This document shows positions 1 to 8,094 of a DNA stretch of 64,000 nucleotides, one piece after another. How positions within the stretch are numbered: the stretch's first letter is position 1; each line of letters opens with the position of its first letter. The position numbers and the translations under genes are program-made. The DNA lies in assembly GCA_944326695.1 (NCBI GenBank), contig CALVEZ010000018.1:1-64000 (forward strand), given 5' to 3'. The notes beneath the pieces were generated by a model, which had not been told where the DNA came from, did not search any database, and saw nothing but the letters and a program-made list of their open reading frames with translations. The DNA comes from Candidatus Bilophila faecipullorum. GTDB taxonomy: Bacteria > Desulfobacterota > Desulfovibrionia > Desulfovibrionales > Desulfovibrionaceae.

Positions 1-878
1 TGCAGAATTTCCTTCTCTGTCTGGACAAGGTGTTTGACGGCAAGCGCCTTTTTCAGTTCTTCAATGAGGGAAGAGGCTTTTTTCAGCACGGACGGATAAT
101 TGAAAAGAGAGGCTTTCGGCAGAGAGGAATCTTCACGAAGAATTTTTTCCGCATCCTCGGACTGCCGTTCATACTCTTCAATGCTCTTTCTCAACTCTTC
201 TTCACGCTGTTCCAATGCGTTGATAAGCTGCCGGGAATTCCGTGCGGTCTCTTCGGACTCCTGAATCAGTTTCTCCAATGCTTCCTGTTGCTGCTTAAAC
301 TCGCGGGTAGCCAGATGCTTTTTCGCGGAACCGGGCGTCTGTTCCACGCCGCGTTCAATGACGAAGCCCCGGCTTTGCAGATGAGCGGGAAGCTCTGATT
401 GCAGTTTCCGCAGACTCTGGCGTGTATAGATTTTGTTGGCGTTGAGCCTCCCGTCCGGCGTCACCGGCACATGAAGGAAATGCATGTGCGGTGTCTTTTC
501 ATCCATATGAACCATGGCGGAAACGACATTCTCCGCGCCCACAAATTCCGTGAGAAAGGCTTTGCTCTCCTCAAAGAAACGCCTTGTTTCCTCCGGCGTG
601 AGAGCATCAAAAAACGCCTTGTCCGAGGTGACGATAAGCCCGCACATGCGCACGGCGTCCTTTCTCACGGCCTTGACCAGCAGGAGGTCGTCAATACGGT
701 TCTGAATGACTTCGGCATAGTTCGATGCTGCGGTTTCGTGCAGCTCGTAGTTCGCCGCGCTCCTGTCGTAGTCAATATCGGGATTGCTGTGACTCTCCCG
801 TTCCCGCCGGTTGTGACTCTGGATGCCGCGTATGGCCTCCTTCTTGAATTTGTCCATGTGGAGTACGAGGTAGGACAT
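1..878 (-). CDS. MobV-family relaxase (Mob_Pre), 3' end outside the window
   Basis: DNA-nicking relaxase that starts conjugative mobilization at oriT. 292 codons are visible, running off the left edge. The protein starts MSYLVLHMDKFKKEA and has an N-terminal relaxase domain with the MobV hallmark HMDEKTPHMHFLHVPV at about residues 130-145 (HxDExxPHxH metal-binding histidines). A long charged region follows (about residues 190-290, rich in Glu, Lys and Gln) that should form a coiled coil. The ATG at 878 is preceded by AAAGGG. In this family oriT normally lies just upstream of the gene, here the repeat-rich 879-1047 stretch. Family assignment is firm; substrate and partner element are unknown. 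Confidence 0.9.
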   Translation of the reverse strand, partial: MSYLVLHMDKFKKEAIRGIQSHNRRERESHSNPDIDYDRSAANYELHETAASNYAEVIQNRIDDLLLVKAVRKDAVRMCGLIVTSDKAFFDALTPEETRRFFEESKAFLTEFVGAENVVSAMVHMDEKTPHMHFLHVPVTPDGRLNANKIYTRQSLRKLQSELPAHLQSRGFVIERGVEQTPGSAKKHLATREFKQQQEALEKLIQESEETARNSRQLINALEQREEELRKSIEEYERQSEDAEKILREDSSLPKASLFNYPSVLKKASSLIEELKKALAVKHLVQTEKEIL

Positions 879-905
879 GGTTTTTTCCCTTTACTCATTT
901 TCAGT

Positions 906-1045
906 GGTGACAACGGTGACAGTGGTGACAATCGAGCAATGGCAATGCTTTTCGGCTGTCACCACTCAAACATGCAATGGTGACAGTGGTGACAGGCGTA
1001 ACCCCTTGCGGCTGTAGGTTTGTCACCATTGTCACCACTGTCACC
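906..1045. repeat. Nine GGTGACA repeats, candidate replication origin and/or oriT
   Basis: GGTGACA occurs at 906, 915, 924, 979 and 988 on the plus strand, and its complement TGTCACC at 957, 1021, 1030 and 1039. Within clusters the spacing is exactly 9 bp, and the outer three-copy clusters are inverted relative to each other. The block sits between the relaxase start (878) and the replication-protein stop (1048). P4-type primase-helicases bind short GGTGA-type iterons near their origin, and MobV oriTs lie upstream of mob, so both roles are plausible. The assignment is an inference. Confidence 0.65.
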
Positions 1046-1047
1046 GC

Positions 1048-3678
1048 TCAATCAGGCAAGGCAGGAGCAGTTTCTTCATCCGGGTCATCAGGCAAACAAA
1101 CAATGTAGACACGCACGCGCCCTAGACCAGGAAGCCTTTCCTGATGTTTCAGTCTGTTTTTAGAAGGAGTGCGTAACCATCCAGCTTCACGCAGAACACG
1201 CACAGCTCTTGCCTCTGCGTATCCCCTGACGACTTCGGCCCGAAAACTCTCCGGAAGTATCAGATACTCGGTCGTGCCGTTGCGAGTACGCTGAAATCCC
1301 ACCCGGTTGATGCAGGTGGACATTTGCGTATCCAAATCCTGAAAGCGGCTTGCGCCGTGCCGTTCGATGAACAGCCGTACCGTGGAAAGGATGGCGGTAT
1401 CCTCGGAAGCTCCGGTTCCGCCTCTTGCCGTGAGCCAGTCCCGGAAGCAGATTTCGATGCAGTTCAGCACGTCCAGAGTGGCGGGAAGGATGCCCAGTCG
1501 TATGGCCAGCGTTCCGGCCATGCCGCACAGGGCAAAACGCATGGCCACACGTCGTACCTGTCCGTCAGCGCCTTCGGGAACAAGATGCCTGACGGCATCG
1601 GCCATTGCCGTGCCTATTTCCGACCGGACAGTATTCAGTGTTTCGGTCTGCGTCAGCTTTTGCAGGAAATCATGCCCCGCATGGCCGTAATGTTCGGAAG
1701 CAAGTTGTTTGATGCGATTGGCCACGGCTCCGGCATCGGGAAGACCATGCAGGCTGGTGAGCATGGACGAGTCCACAGGCAGCCCCACGAAACGCACTTC
1801 CTGCCCGCCTCTGGATTTCAGACCGTTCTCGGCCAGCTTGTCGGAAAGCCCAAGTTCGCCGCTGGAGAGAAAGAGCAGACGCCAGTTCTGGGAACGACGA
1901 ACCCCGCCTTCACGATTCGAGCGGCCCTTGCCCTGTCCGTTGGCCAGCATGTAGGCGCATTCGGCAAGAACACGCCCGTTGACCTGCCCCATTTCATCCA
2001 GAATCAGCACATTGTCGTTGTGCAGGGCGGCGATGCCTTCAAGACCGTTGTCTGTAGCCCTCCAGCTTCGGACATGTTCAGGGCCGCCCCAGACGGAGGC
2101 GGCGATCTGAAGGGCCGTGGTCTTGCCGGAGGATGAGCCTCCCTCAAAACTGAAGCCGCCGCCTTCCAGACCGGCCGGGCGAAGCAAAGGCCCGGCGAAG
2201 GCCGCGCACAACGCGAAACCGAGGCGGGAGTTGCCGACGCACAATTCCGCTATCTCCCGCCAGCCTTCCATTGTTCCAGACGTACGGTACAATCCGCCAT
2301 GCTGCGAGGATTGCAGCACGGTGTCTTCCTCCGTCACGCCGTAAACGGTATCGGGAAGCACGTAGACGGATTCATGCCAGCCCGTGCGCAAAACACAGCG
2401 TATCCGTCGAAGGGGCCGGACCGTGGACAGAAATACCGCCAGCTTCGACCGGGTGGACGGATTGCCGAACCAGCCGCCGGAGGCCAGTATGCTGTACCAG
2501 TCGTTTCCCTGCCGGAACAGCATTTCCACGGGCATGGCCCATGCGTGCCTGTTGCCGTCCGGGTCAATCCATTCCAGCATCAGGCCCCATTCGTTGCCAT
2601 CCGCTCCCCGTGTCATGCCTTTGACCAGAAGCGGAGGACCAAGCCGGATTTCCTGACTGTCTCCGTCCGATCTGGTCTCCAGCTTGTACAGTCCGGCGCG
2701 TCCGCCTTCCTTCACCAGAAAAAAGCCTTCCGGCATGGGGCAGGCGTCATCCCGCTTTCGCGCTTCTTCCACAACGGCCCGGACGGTCTCAAGGGAACGC
2801 AGCCGGTGCAGATCGTTGAAATCCGCTGCCCTGCCTTCATGAGCCGGACAGACGGCCAGCTTGCCGCCCACGGCCTGCGCAGCTCGGGAAGCCGCTTCCT
2901 TGCCGGGATTCCCTTGTGTCTCCGTGTCGTTATCGGCACAGAGGATGATTTCACGCTTTGCATACCTCTCTCTGGCCATGACGGCCACGGCTTTCAGATT
3001 CCCGGCGTTGAAGGCCACAAGACAGGCATAACCGGTCGCCAGATGAAGACTGGTCGCCGTGGCATATCCTTCGGCAATCAAGAGGGGGCCGTCTTTCTTT
3101 CCGTCTCCGGCGGAAAGGGAAAAGAAGCCTCCCCCCGTGCGTCCTCCCCTGAGAAAGAACTTGTCCGTCCCTTCGGCAGGTTTTTCCGGCAGGATGAATT
3201 GCAGACTTTGTATTCTGCCGGACTGGTTCAGGACAGGCACAATCAGACGCCCATCTTTTGTTCGGCGCAATCCGATGGCCGGGACTCCCTTCCGTTGCAG
3301 GTAGGGATGGTCGTCCCCGGCGTTTCGGGAACAGTTCCAGATGCTCGCGGCCAGTTTGGCGGCGGCCTGCCAGCGGCGGTTCTGCTCGGTTTCCTTGTGC
3401 GCTTTGATGGCCCGAATGCGTTCACGCAGGGCATCCCGTTCGGCTGCGGTCAGTTCTTTTTCTGGCTTGTATGTCCATGTACCTTCATCGCCGGTGCGCC
3501 AGTTTTTCCACCAGATGGAGGCCGGAGTATCCAGAAACGCCTTGTACGCGCCGTCCCTGCGATGGGGCCTGTCCGCTGTGCCACAGCGGTGCAGGAGGCC
3601 GTCGGCCTGCACGGCCTCGATCTCCAGCCCCGCTGCACGCAGACACTCGCCAAAACTGTGCAGAATGTCGGCGCTCAT
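1048..3678 (-). CDS. TOPRIM primase / DUF927 helicase replication protein
   Basis: An 876-residue protein that probably initiates replication of the element. The N-terminal third has a zinc-ribbon-like start and a TOPRIM domain ([18 protein letters not shown] at about 200-217 and [10 protein letters not shown] at about 245-254, giving the acidic catalytic residues). The C-terminal half is a DUF927-type SF3/AAA-like ATPase with Walker [10 protein letters not shown] near residue 520 and Walker [11 protein letters not shown] near 560. Its ATG overlaps the upstream stop as TAATG, so it is translationally coupled to the AlpA-like gene. Proteins of this architecture occur in P4-like satellites and other integrative elements. 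The origin is probably the GGTGACA block just past its stop codon. Confidence 0.88.
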   Translation of the reverse strand: MSADILHSFGECLRAAGLEIEAVQADGLLHRCGTADRPHRRDGAYKAFLDTPASIWWKNWRTGDEGTWTYKPEKELTAAERDALRERIRAIKAHKETEQNRRWQAAAKLAASIWNCSRNAGDDHPYLQRKGVPAIGLRRTKDGRLIVPVLNQSGRIQSLQFILPEKPAEGTDKFFLRGGRTGGGFFSLSAGDGKKDGPLLIAEGYATATSLHLATGYACLVAFNAGNLKAVAVMARERYAKREIILCADNDTETQGNPGKEAASRAAQAVGGKLAVCPAHEGRAADFNDLHRLRSLETVRAVVEEARKRDDACPMPEGFFLVKEGGRAGLYKLETRSDGDSQEIRLGPPLLVKGMTRGADGNEWGLMLEWIDPDGNRHAWAMPVEMLFRQGNDWYSILASGGWFGNPSTRSKLAVFLSTVRPLRRIRCVLRTGWHESVYVLPDTVYGVTEEDTVLQSSQHGGLYRTSGTMEGWREIAELCVGNSRLGFALCAAFAGPLLRPAGLEGGGFSFEGGSSSGKTTALQIAASVWGGPEHVRSWRATDNGLEGIAALHNDNVLILDEMGQVNGRVLAECAYMLANGQGKGRSNREGGVRRSQNWRLLFLSSGELGLSDKLAENGLKSRGGQEVRFVGLPVDSSMLTSLHGLPDAGAVANRIKQLASEHYGHAGHDFLQKLTQTETLNTVRSEIGTAMADAVRHLVPEGADGQVRRVAMRFALCGMAGTLAIRLGILPATLDVLNCIEICFRDWLTARGGTGASEDTAILSTVRLFIERHGASRFQDLDTQMSTCINRVGFQRTRNGTTEYLILPESFRAEVVRGYAEARAVRVLREAGWLRTPSKNRLKHQERLPGLGRVRVYIVCLPDDPDEETAPALPD

Positions 3679-3887
3679 TATCGCTTCCTCAATTGAGGGG
3701 CGGAATCTCTGGTATGGACGCAGCGTGACGCAAACCAGTCTTCAAGGTCTTCTATGTCGTACATGACACGGCTGCCGAGCTTGGCGTAGCGCGGGCCAAC
3801 TTTTTTACAGCGCCAGCGGGCCAGTGTGCATGTCTTCACGCCGTACATGTCGGCAACTTCTTGCGGTGATAATTTTTTGGTCGCCAT
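3678..3887 (-). CDS. AlpA/excisionase-type helix-turn-helix protein
   Basis: A 69-residue MerR/AlpA-like winged-helix DNA-binding protein ([19 protein letters not shown], then [14 protein letters not shown]). Such proteins act as excisionase or transcriptional switch in tRNA-integrating elements. An upstream in-frame start exists at 3950, but the ATG at 3887 has GGGAG six bases ahead and is preferred. Its TAA overlaps the ATG of the replication gene. Likely roles are activation of integrase or replication genes, or directionality of excision; which of these applies cannot be told. Confidence 0.8.
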   Translation of the reverse strand: MATKKLSPQEVADMYGVKTCTLARWRCKKVGPRYAKLGSRVMYDIEDLEDWFASRCVHTRDSAPQLRKR

Positions 3888-4008
3888 CAGCATCTCCCTG
3901 TATTCAGGCTGAAGTGTATGAATCCATCCAGAAGCATCTGGAGAGAACACACCCTATGCCCAGAGGAAAACGCTGAACAGACGGGGTGTTAGCAAAGGCG
4001 AAACAAAA

Positions 4009-4038
4009 CCTCCCCTTCTTAGGTCTAAGAAGGGGAGG
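4009..4038. terminator. Bidirectional intrinsic terminator
   Basis: A 13-bp perfect stem (CCTCCCCTTCTTA and its complement) with a 4-base loop. It is followed by TTAAAATTTTT on the plus strand and GTTTTGTTT on the minus strand. It closes the leftward cargo operon (4123-6461) and separates it from the alpA-replication operon. Nothing else is seen between 3888 and 4122. Confidence 0.85.
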
Positions 4039-4122
4039 TTAAAATTTTTCGTGTTATTTTGTAGTGTTATACTCACAAAAATTTAAAGACGGGGAACCTG
4101 AGCAGGTCAGGTTTCTTGCCTT

Positions 4123-5004
4123 TCAGGGATTTTGAATAGGCGCTCCGCCGTGGTTGATATACTCTTTCGGCATTGCCCTGCGAAAAATTTCTATGTAATT
4201 GCCCGGAGCGTTTTCAACCCCCAACGTCTTGCCAATTTCCTTGTATTGGCGCGTGATTTCGTGTTTGGCGAGTGGGTGGGTGAATTCTCTGGTAACCTTA
4301 TTTGCTAATGTGACAAGAATGTGTATATGTGCTTCCATTTGTTCAATTTCGTTTTTTAATTTGCCTTCTCGTCCCGCTGTGCTGGTATATTTCTCCGTCA
4401 TTTCCTTGTATTTCTTTTTCAGCTCTTCAATCTCCCTGTTGAGTTTTGCGGCATCACAGCTTGGAGCTACACTGCTTTCGCCACACCAGCGCATCTGATT
4501 TTCCTCCACAATCGCGGAAAGTTGTGTGGCATCGCAACAATATTCGGGCGAGCCGAGAGCAAAAAACTTATTGAACCCAAAGAGCATGGGAGAAAGAAAG
4601 TTGGAAACTTCGCGGCAATCCACGCCGAGCTTTCCTCCCGCCGGGATTGCTTCATGACTTTTGAACACCCGGATACGATAATGGCGAAGCGCTTCCAACT
4701 GTTCATGGTTCGTGGAAGCATGCAGCGTGAGCATGGCTTCACTCAGACGGATTGCGTGATCAACGTGATGTTTGCGCCATGTTCCCACATAAAGCGCACA
4801 AAAGGCGCAGATGCTCCAAACAGCGGCCCCGCCGATCACGACGCACCAGAGCAGTATCAGCGCTACTCCTGCAAGTGAAACTCCTTGCGTAAGTTTAATA
4901 ACGGTAAACATGGTCGTCAGCCATGCCACGAGAAAGGCAAGGCCACAGCTCAGAACAGCAATCAGCAGAAATTTGATAATCGAACCGTTGGGAACAAACT
5001 TCAT
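4123..5004 (-). CDS. Membrane protein with cytoplasmic coiled coil, unknown function
   Basis: 293 residues. Two transmembrane segments lie near the N-terminus (about residues 10-35 and 47-75). A soluble part contains a Cys-bearing middle (EYCCDATQL, RWCGESS) and a coiled coil at about 195-250 (REIEELKKKYKEMTEKY and onward). The ATG at 5004 overlaps the TGA of the AlbA_2 gene as ATGA, which decides the start and shows tight coupling. An alternative ATG lies five codons upstream. No family is recognised. The pairing with an AlbA_2 regulator in a mobile element suggests a membrane effector in a defence or addiction module; this is inference only. Confidence 0.75.
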   Translation of the reverse strand: MKFVPNGSIIKFLLIAVLSCGLAFLVAWLTTMFTVIKLTQGVSLAGVALILLWCVVIGGAAVWSICAFCALYVGTWRKHHVDHAIRLSEAMLTLHASTNHEQLEALRHYRIRVFKSHEAIPAGGKLGVDCREVSNFLSPMLFGFNKFFALGSPEYCCDATQLSAIVEENQMRWCGESSVAPSCDAAKLNREIEELKKKYKEMTEKYTSTAGREGKLKNEIEQMEAHIHILVTLANKVTREFTHPLAKHEITRQYKEIGKTLGVENAPGNYIEIFRRAMPKEYINHGGAPIQNP

Positions 5005-6461
5005 GGGAGAATCTCCCATTGTCCGCCCTTGCTGGGACCGATGCGGCGCAAGATGCCCTTTTCCTTGAGCATGGTTGTTCTGTAAAGAATCGTGCGTCGG
5101 CTCACGTTTAGAACAGTAGCGAGTTCGGTTGTGGTTATGCGCGGATTGGCGGAGATACGCTCAAGGAGCGCAAAAAGTTCTGGTGCAATTCCCGGTGCAA
5201 TATCGCGCAGAGTTGCATCAGAAAGCCCTTGTTTCTGGTGCAAATTTTGTGTTTTTGATGCAAGTTCTGGTGCAAGTACCCCAGTGTTTTCCGCAGGCCG
5301 GTGGGTTCTGCGTACAATGGCCTTGAACAGCGAACTCTCCCGATCGTCTTCAAAATCAATATCCGGCCATGCCTTAAGAGCGCGCAGAATGCCGGAGCCG
5401 ATGCCGTGGTAGGGCAAAAGCCCCTTGGCGGCGTAAGAAATCAGGATGGGGTTGCGGATATTGGAATTGCCGGCTTTGATATTGGCTATGGTCAGATTGT
5501 TCGGCAACGTGCCGGGGCTGATGATTTCCACGCGGTCATCAAAAATGAAAATGCGGATGGGCGCGCTGACAAGATAATCCCTGTGTACAAGGGCGTTGAC
5601 CAGCAGTTCCTCAAAAACCTGTTCCGGTATTTCCGGCGTACCCGGTGAGTTGACGCCATTCTTGCCCTGTACCTTGTGCAGGTTGCGCATGACAAAAGCC
5701 AGGGCGTCCTTGAAAAGTCTGCTCAACGGACCTTCAAAATCTTCGGTGTCATCGTAGCTGTCAGCATGAACGGCAATTCCCGGAAAGCGGACGCCTTTTG
5801 CCACGAACTGCGGAAAAATCAGCTCCGGCTGTTCGGCAAAAAGCAGCACTCCGGCCAGATTGAGATTGCCATCGCCAGCGGCGAGGTTCAGATTTTGCAG
5901 CAGGCGCAGTTGTTCTGCGTGGGTATCCGGGAAGTCACTGTCATACCGCTTTTTCAAAAAATCCCGGAACAGCAGCTTGTCCAGTTTGTTAATGCCCGCC
6001 TTTGTGGGCAATTCATCGGCATGGAATTGGCTGGTATACTGAAAAAGACGGCGCAGTTCCTCTTTAGAATTGATACGTCGCTTGTCCGCCCCGGCTTTCA
6101 GCCAGATGACGCCTTTCCTGTCAAAGTAGGGCTTGTCCATTCCTGCAGGAACGGTCAGGGCGATAACCACATTTCCATTTTCGAGAAGAATGTTCTGCGT
6201 CTGCACCACAAGCGGGCTGCGGACATGCTGGCTGGCGGCGTTGCCGATCAACTGGTTCGCATCATGCAATTCTCGGGATGTTATGCCGGACAGTGTTCCA
6301 TCATCCTGCACGCCGATAAAAATTACGCCGCCGTTGGCATTGGCGAAGGCGGCCATTTCCGCAGCCAGAGAATCCGCATTGTCGATTCGGGACTTGAACT
6401 GGCGTGTGCTGTCCTCGCCTGCGGCGGCCTGTTCCCTGAGCGTTTGAAGTGTGAATGCCAT
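5001..6461 (-). CDS. AlbA_2 (Schlafen-type) domain ATPase-like regulator with C-terminal HTH
   Basis: 486 residues. The N-terminal AlbA_2/Slfn-type domain (about 10-130) contains EDSTRQFKSRI and FANANGGVIFIGVQDDGTL. A central GHKL-like ATP-binding region (about 280-390) has LVNALVHRDY and GIGSGILRALKAWPDI. The end is a winged helix (TTTELATVLNVSRRTILYRT, about 440-460). AAGGAG precedes the ATG. The gene forms a two-gene operon with the membrane protein through an ATGA overlap and lies next to the integrase, the usual cargo slot. This family is generally annotated as putative transcriptional regulator or RecG-like helicase; some Schlafen-domain proteins act in anti-phage defence. Its role here is open. 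Confidence 0.82.
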   Translation of the reverse strand: MAFTLQTLREQAAAGEDSTRQFKSRIDNADSLAAEMAAFANANGGVIFIGVQDDGTLSGITSRELHDANQLIGNAASQHVRSPLVVQTQNILLENGNVVIALTVPAGMDKPYFDRKGVIWLKAGADKRRINSKEELRRLFQYTSQFHADELPTKAGINKLDKLLFRDFLKKRYDSDFPDTHAEQLRLLQNLNLAAGDGNLNLAGVLLFAEQPELIFPQFVAKGVRFPGIAVHADSYDDTEDFEGPLSRLFKDALAFVMRNLHKVQGKNGVNSPGTPEIPEQVFEELLVNALVHRDYLVSAPIRIFIFDDRVEIISPGTLPNNLTIANIKAGNSNIRNPILISYAAKGLLPYHGIGSGILRALKAWPDIDFEDDRESSLFKAIVRRTHRPAENTGVLAPELASKTQNLHQKQGLSDATLRDIAPGIAPELFALLERISANPRITTTELATVLNVSRRTILYRTTMLKEKGILRRIGPSKGGQWEILP

Positions 6462-6528
6462 GCCTGCTCCTTACAATACTATCTTTTTCCTCACTATGTG
6501 TACACGATAATCGGAACAGCCGCAAAAG

Positions 6529-7668
6529 TTACCGTTGGCCGGAGAGGATGTCCGCCGCCGCGTTGCTGGCAGCGGCCAAGGTCTCCGGCAGGAATTGGGC
6601 ATACTTCTTTTTGGTGAAATCCACATTCTTGTGTGTCAGCATTTCCGAGATCATGTCCATGCTGAATTTGCCGCTGTTGGCGAGGCTTACGGCAAAGTGA
6701 TGCCGCAGCCCGTGGAAGGGCCGGAACTTGGGCGGCAGGCCCGCCGCCTTGCGGAAGCGGTCAACCGCTGTGCAGTCTTTGCGCATCTCGCCGTTTTTGC
6801 CGGGGAAAACATAGGGGCTGCCGGGAAAATGTTCGTCACGCCATGCCATTTGTTCTTGTAACAGTTCTTCCACCAGAGAACTCATACCGATGGAGAGGGT
6901 TTTTCTGCCCTTGGGATCGCGCAAACGAATGAGCTTGAGGTCAAAGGCCACGTCCTCATCTTGCAGCTTGAACATCTCCCCGCGCCGCATACCGGTAAAA
7001 AAGGCCAGCAAGAGCATATTGCCCACATCGCGGGCTGGCCATGTGCGGGCGCAATCCAGAAAGCGGCGAGTTTCTTCCGGCGTCAGATGCTCAATAACCT
7101 CATTGTCCTTGACGGGCATTTCGATTTGAAAGGCAAGATTGGGGCAGCGGTTGGTCTTGACGCCAAAATTGATGATGCGCCGCAGAAGCTCAAGAGTATT
7201 CCAGAGAGTGGCCGGTTTGCGTTCGCTCAGGGATTTGCGCAGCTCCTCCACCATCTGGGGCGTGATTTTCGAGACGCTTCGCTTGCCGAACAGCGGTTTG
7301 AGGTGTTTGAGGTAACGGTTGCGATCCGTGGTCAACCCTTTGAGGGTCGGCCCCTTGATGTCAAAATATGCATCCGCAATTTCGGCAAAGGGCTTGTCTT
7401 TCTCCGCCTGTTCGCGGCGGAGTTCTTTGGCGGTTTTGACTTCTTCGCCATGTCTGATGGCCTTTATCCGATCAGCGCGAATTTCCGCCGCCACGTCCGG
7501 CCCGTATCCTTCGGAAATTTTGCCTACCTTTTCCCAGATGAGGCGGCGGCCGGATTTAAACGTGATGTAGAAACACAGGTCAGGCGCGCCATTATACATT
7601 TCTGACGTTTCGTACACATAAACGCCAGCCCATTTTTTTGGGTGGTATCGCCGTTTTTGGGTAGCCAT
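6529..7668 (-). CDS. int: Tyrosine recombinase (integrase)
   Basis: A 379-residue site-specific recombinase expected to insert and excise the element at the tRNA(fMet) 3' end. The N-terminal arm-binding and SAM-like domains precede a catalytic domain carrying Arg in TGMRRGEMF, HGLRHHFA (His-x-x-Arg), a His in MLTHKNVDF and the nucleophile Tyr in KKYAQFL. The ATG at 7668 has AAGG six bases upstream; an in-frame ATG at 7692 lacks such a site. It lies about 200 bp from the att fragment, the normal arrangement. The 7669-7867 stretch is AT-rich and probably holds arm sites and promoter, but no specific sites are assigned. Confidence 0.93.
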   Translation of the reverse strand: MATQKRRYHPKKWAGVYVYETSEMYNGAPDLCFYITFKSGRRLIWEKVGKISEGYGPDVAAEIRADRIKAIRHGEEVKTAKELRREQAEKDKPFAEIADAYFDIKGPTLKGLTTDRNRYLKHLKPLFGKRSVSKITPQMVEELRKSLSERKPATLWNTLELLRRIINFGVKTNRCPNLAFQIEMPVKDNEVIEHLTPEETRRFLDCARTWPARDVGNMLLLAFFTGMRRGEMFKLQDEDVAFDLKLIRLRDPKGRKTLSIGMSSLVEELLQEQMAWRDEHFPGSPYVFPGKNGEMRKDCTAVDRFRKAAGLPPKFRPFHGLRHHFAVSLANSGKFSMDMISEMLTHKNVDFTKKKYAQFLPETLAAASNAAADILSGQR

Positions 7669-7867
7669 GAACTGCCTTGGGTTGTGGTTCATACGCGGGA
7701 GCAGGTTTTAACCGGCAAAATTTTTCTAACCTATTTCTAACCACACCGTCAATTTCTAACCATTCAAGTCAATGCGCGGCAAAGTCTTATTTTTGATAAC
7801 TTATTGAGAATAAAAATAAATCAAAGTCTATCCAGCTGTGTCTAACTCTTTCAAGTTCTGTCAAAAA

Positions 7868-7915
<48 letters not shown>

Positions 7916-7923
7916 GAAATTTT

Positions 7924-7954
7924 GAGCCCTTCCAGTTTGATGCTGGAAGGGCTC
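7924..7954 (+). terminator. Terminator of the original tRNA(fMet) gene
   Basis: A 12-bp perfect stem (GAGCCCTTCCAG and its complement) with a 7-base loop, followed by TTTCTCTTTT. Its position nine bases after the tRNA fragment shows it belonged to the tRNA transcription unit before insertion. No gene is seen from here to 8094. Confidence 0.85.
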
Positions 7955-8094
7955 TTTCTCTTTTATCCTCAATGAGGACGCCAATGTCTTCGTCTTCCCT
8001 GCCCTTTCTTCCGAAGGCTTCCTTATTCTTGTTTCCCTAACCCAACTTCCTTATGAGCAAGCGCCCTCTTCCCTTTTTCAGGAATCAGTCCTCG

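Noticed and set aside
30-983. Rightward open frames of 122 and 194 codons
   Set aside because: They are antisense to the MobV relaxase gene, whose protein shows the family motif; the rightward products show no known pattern.
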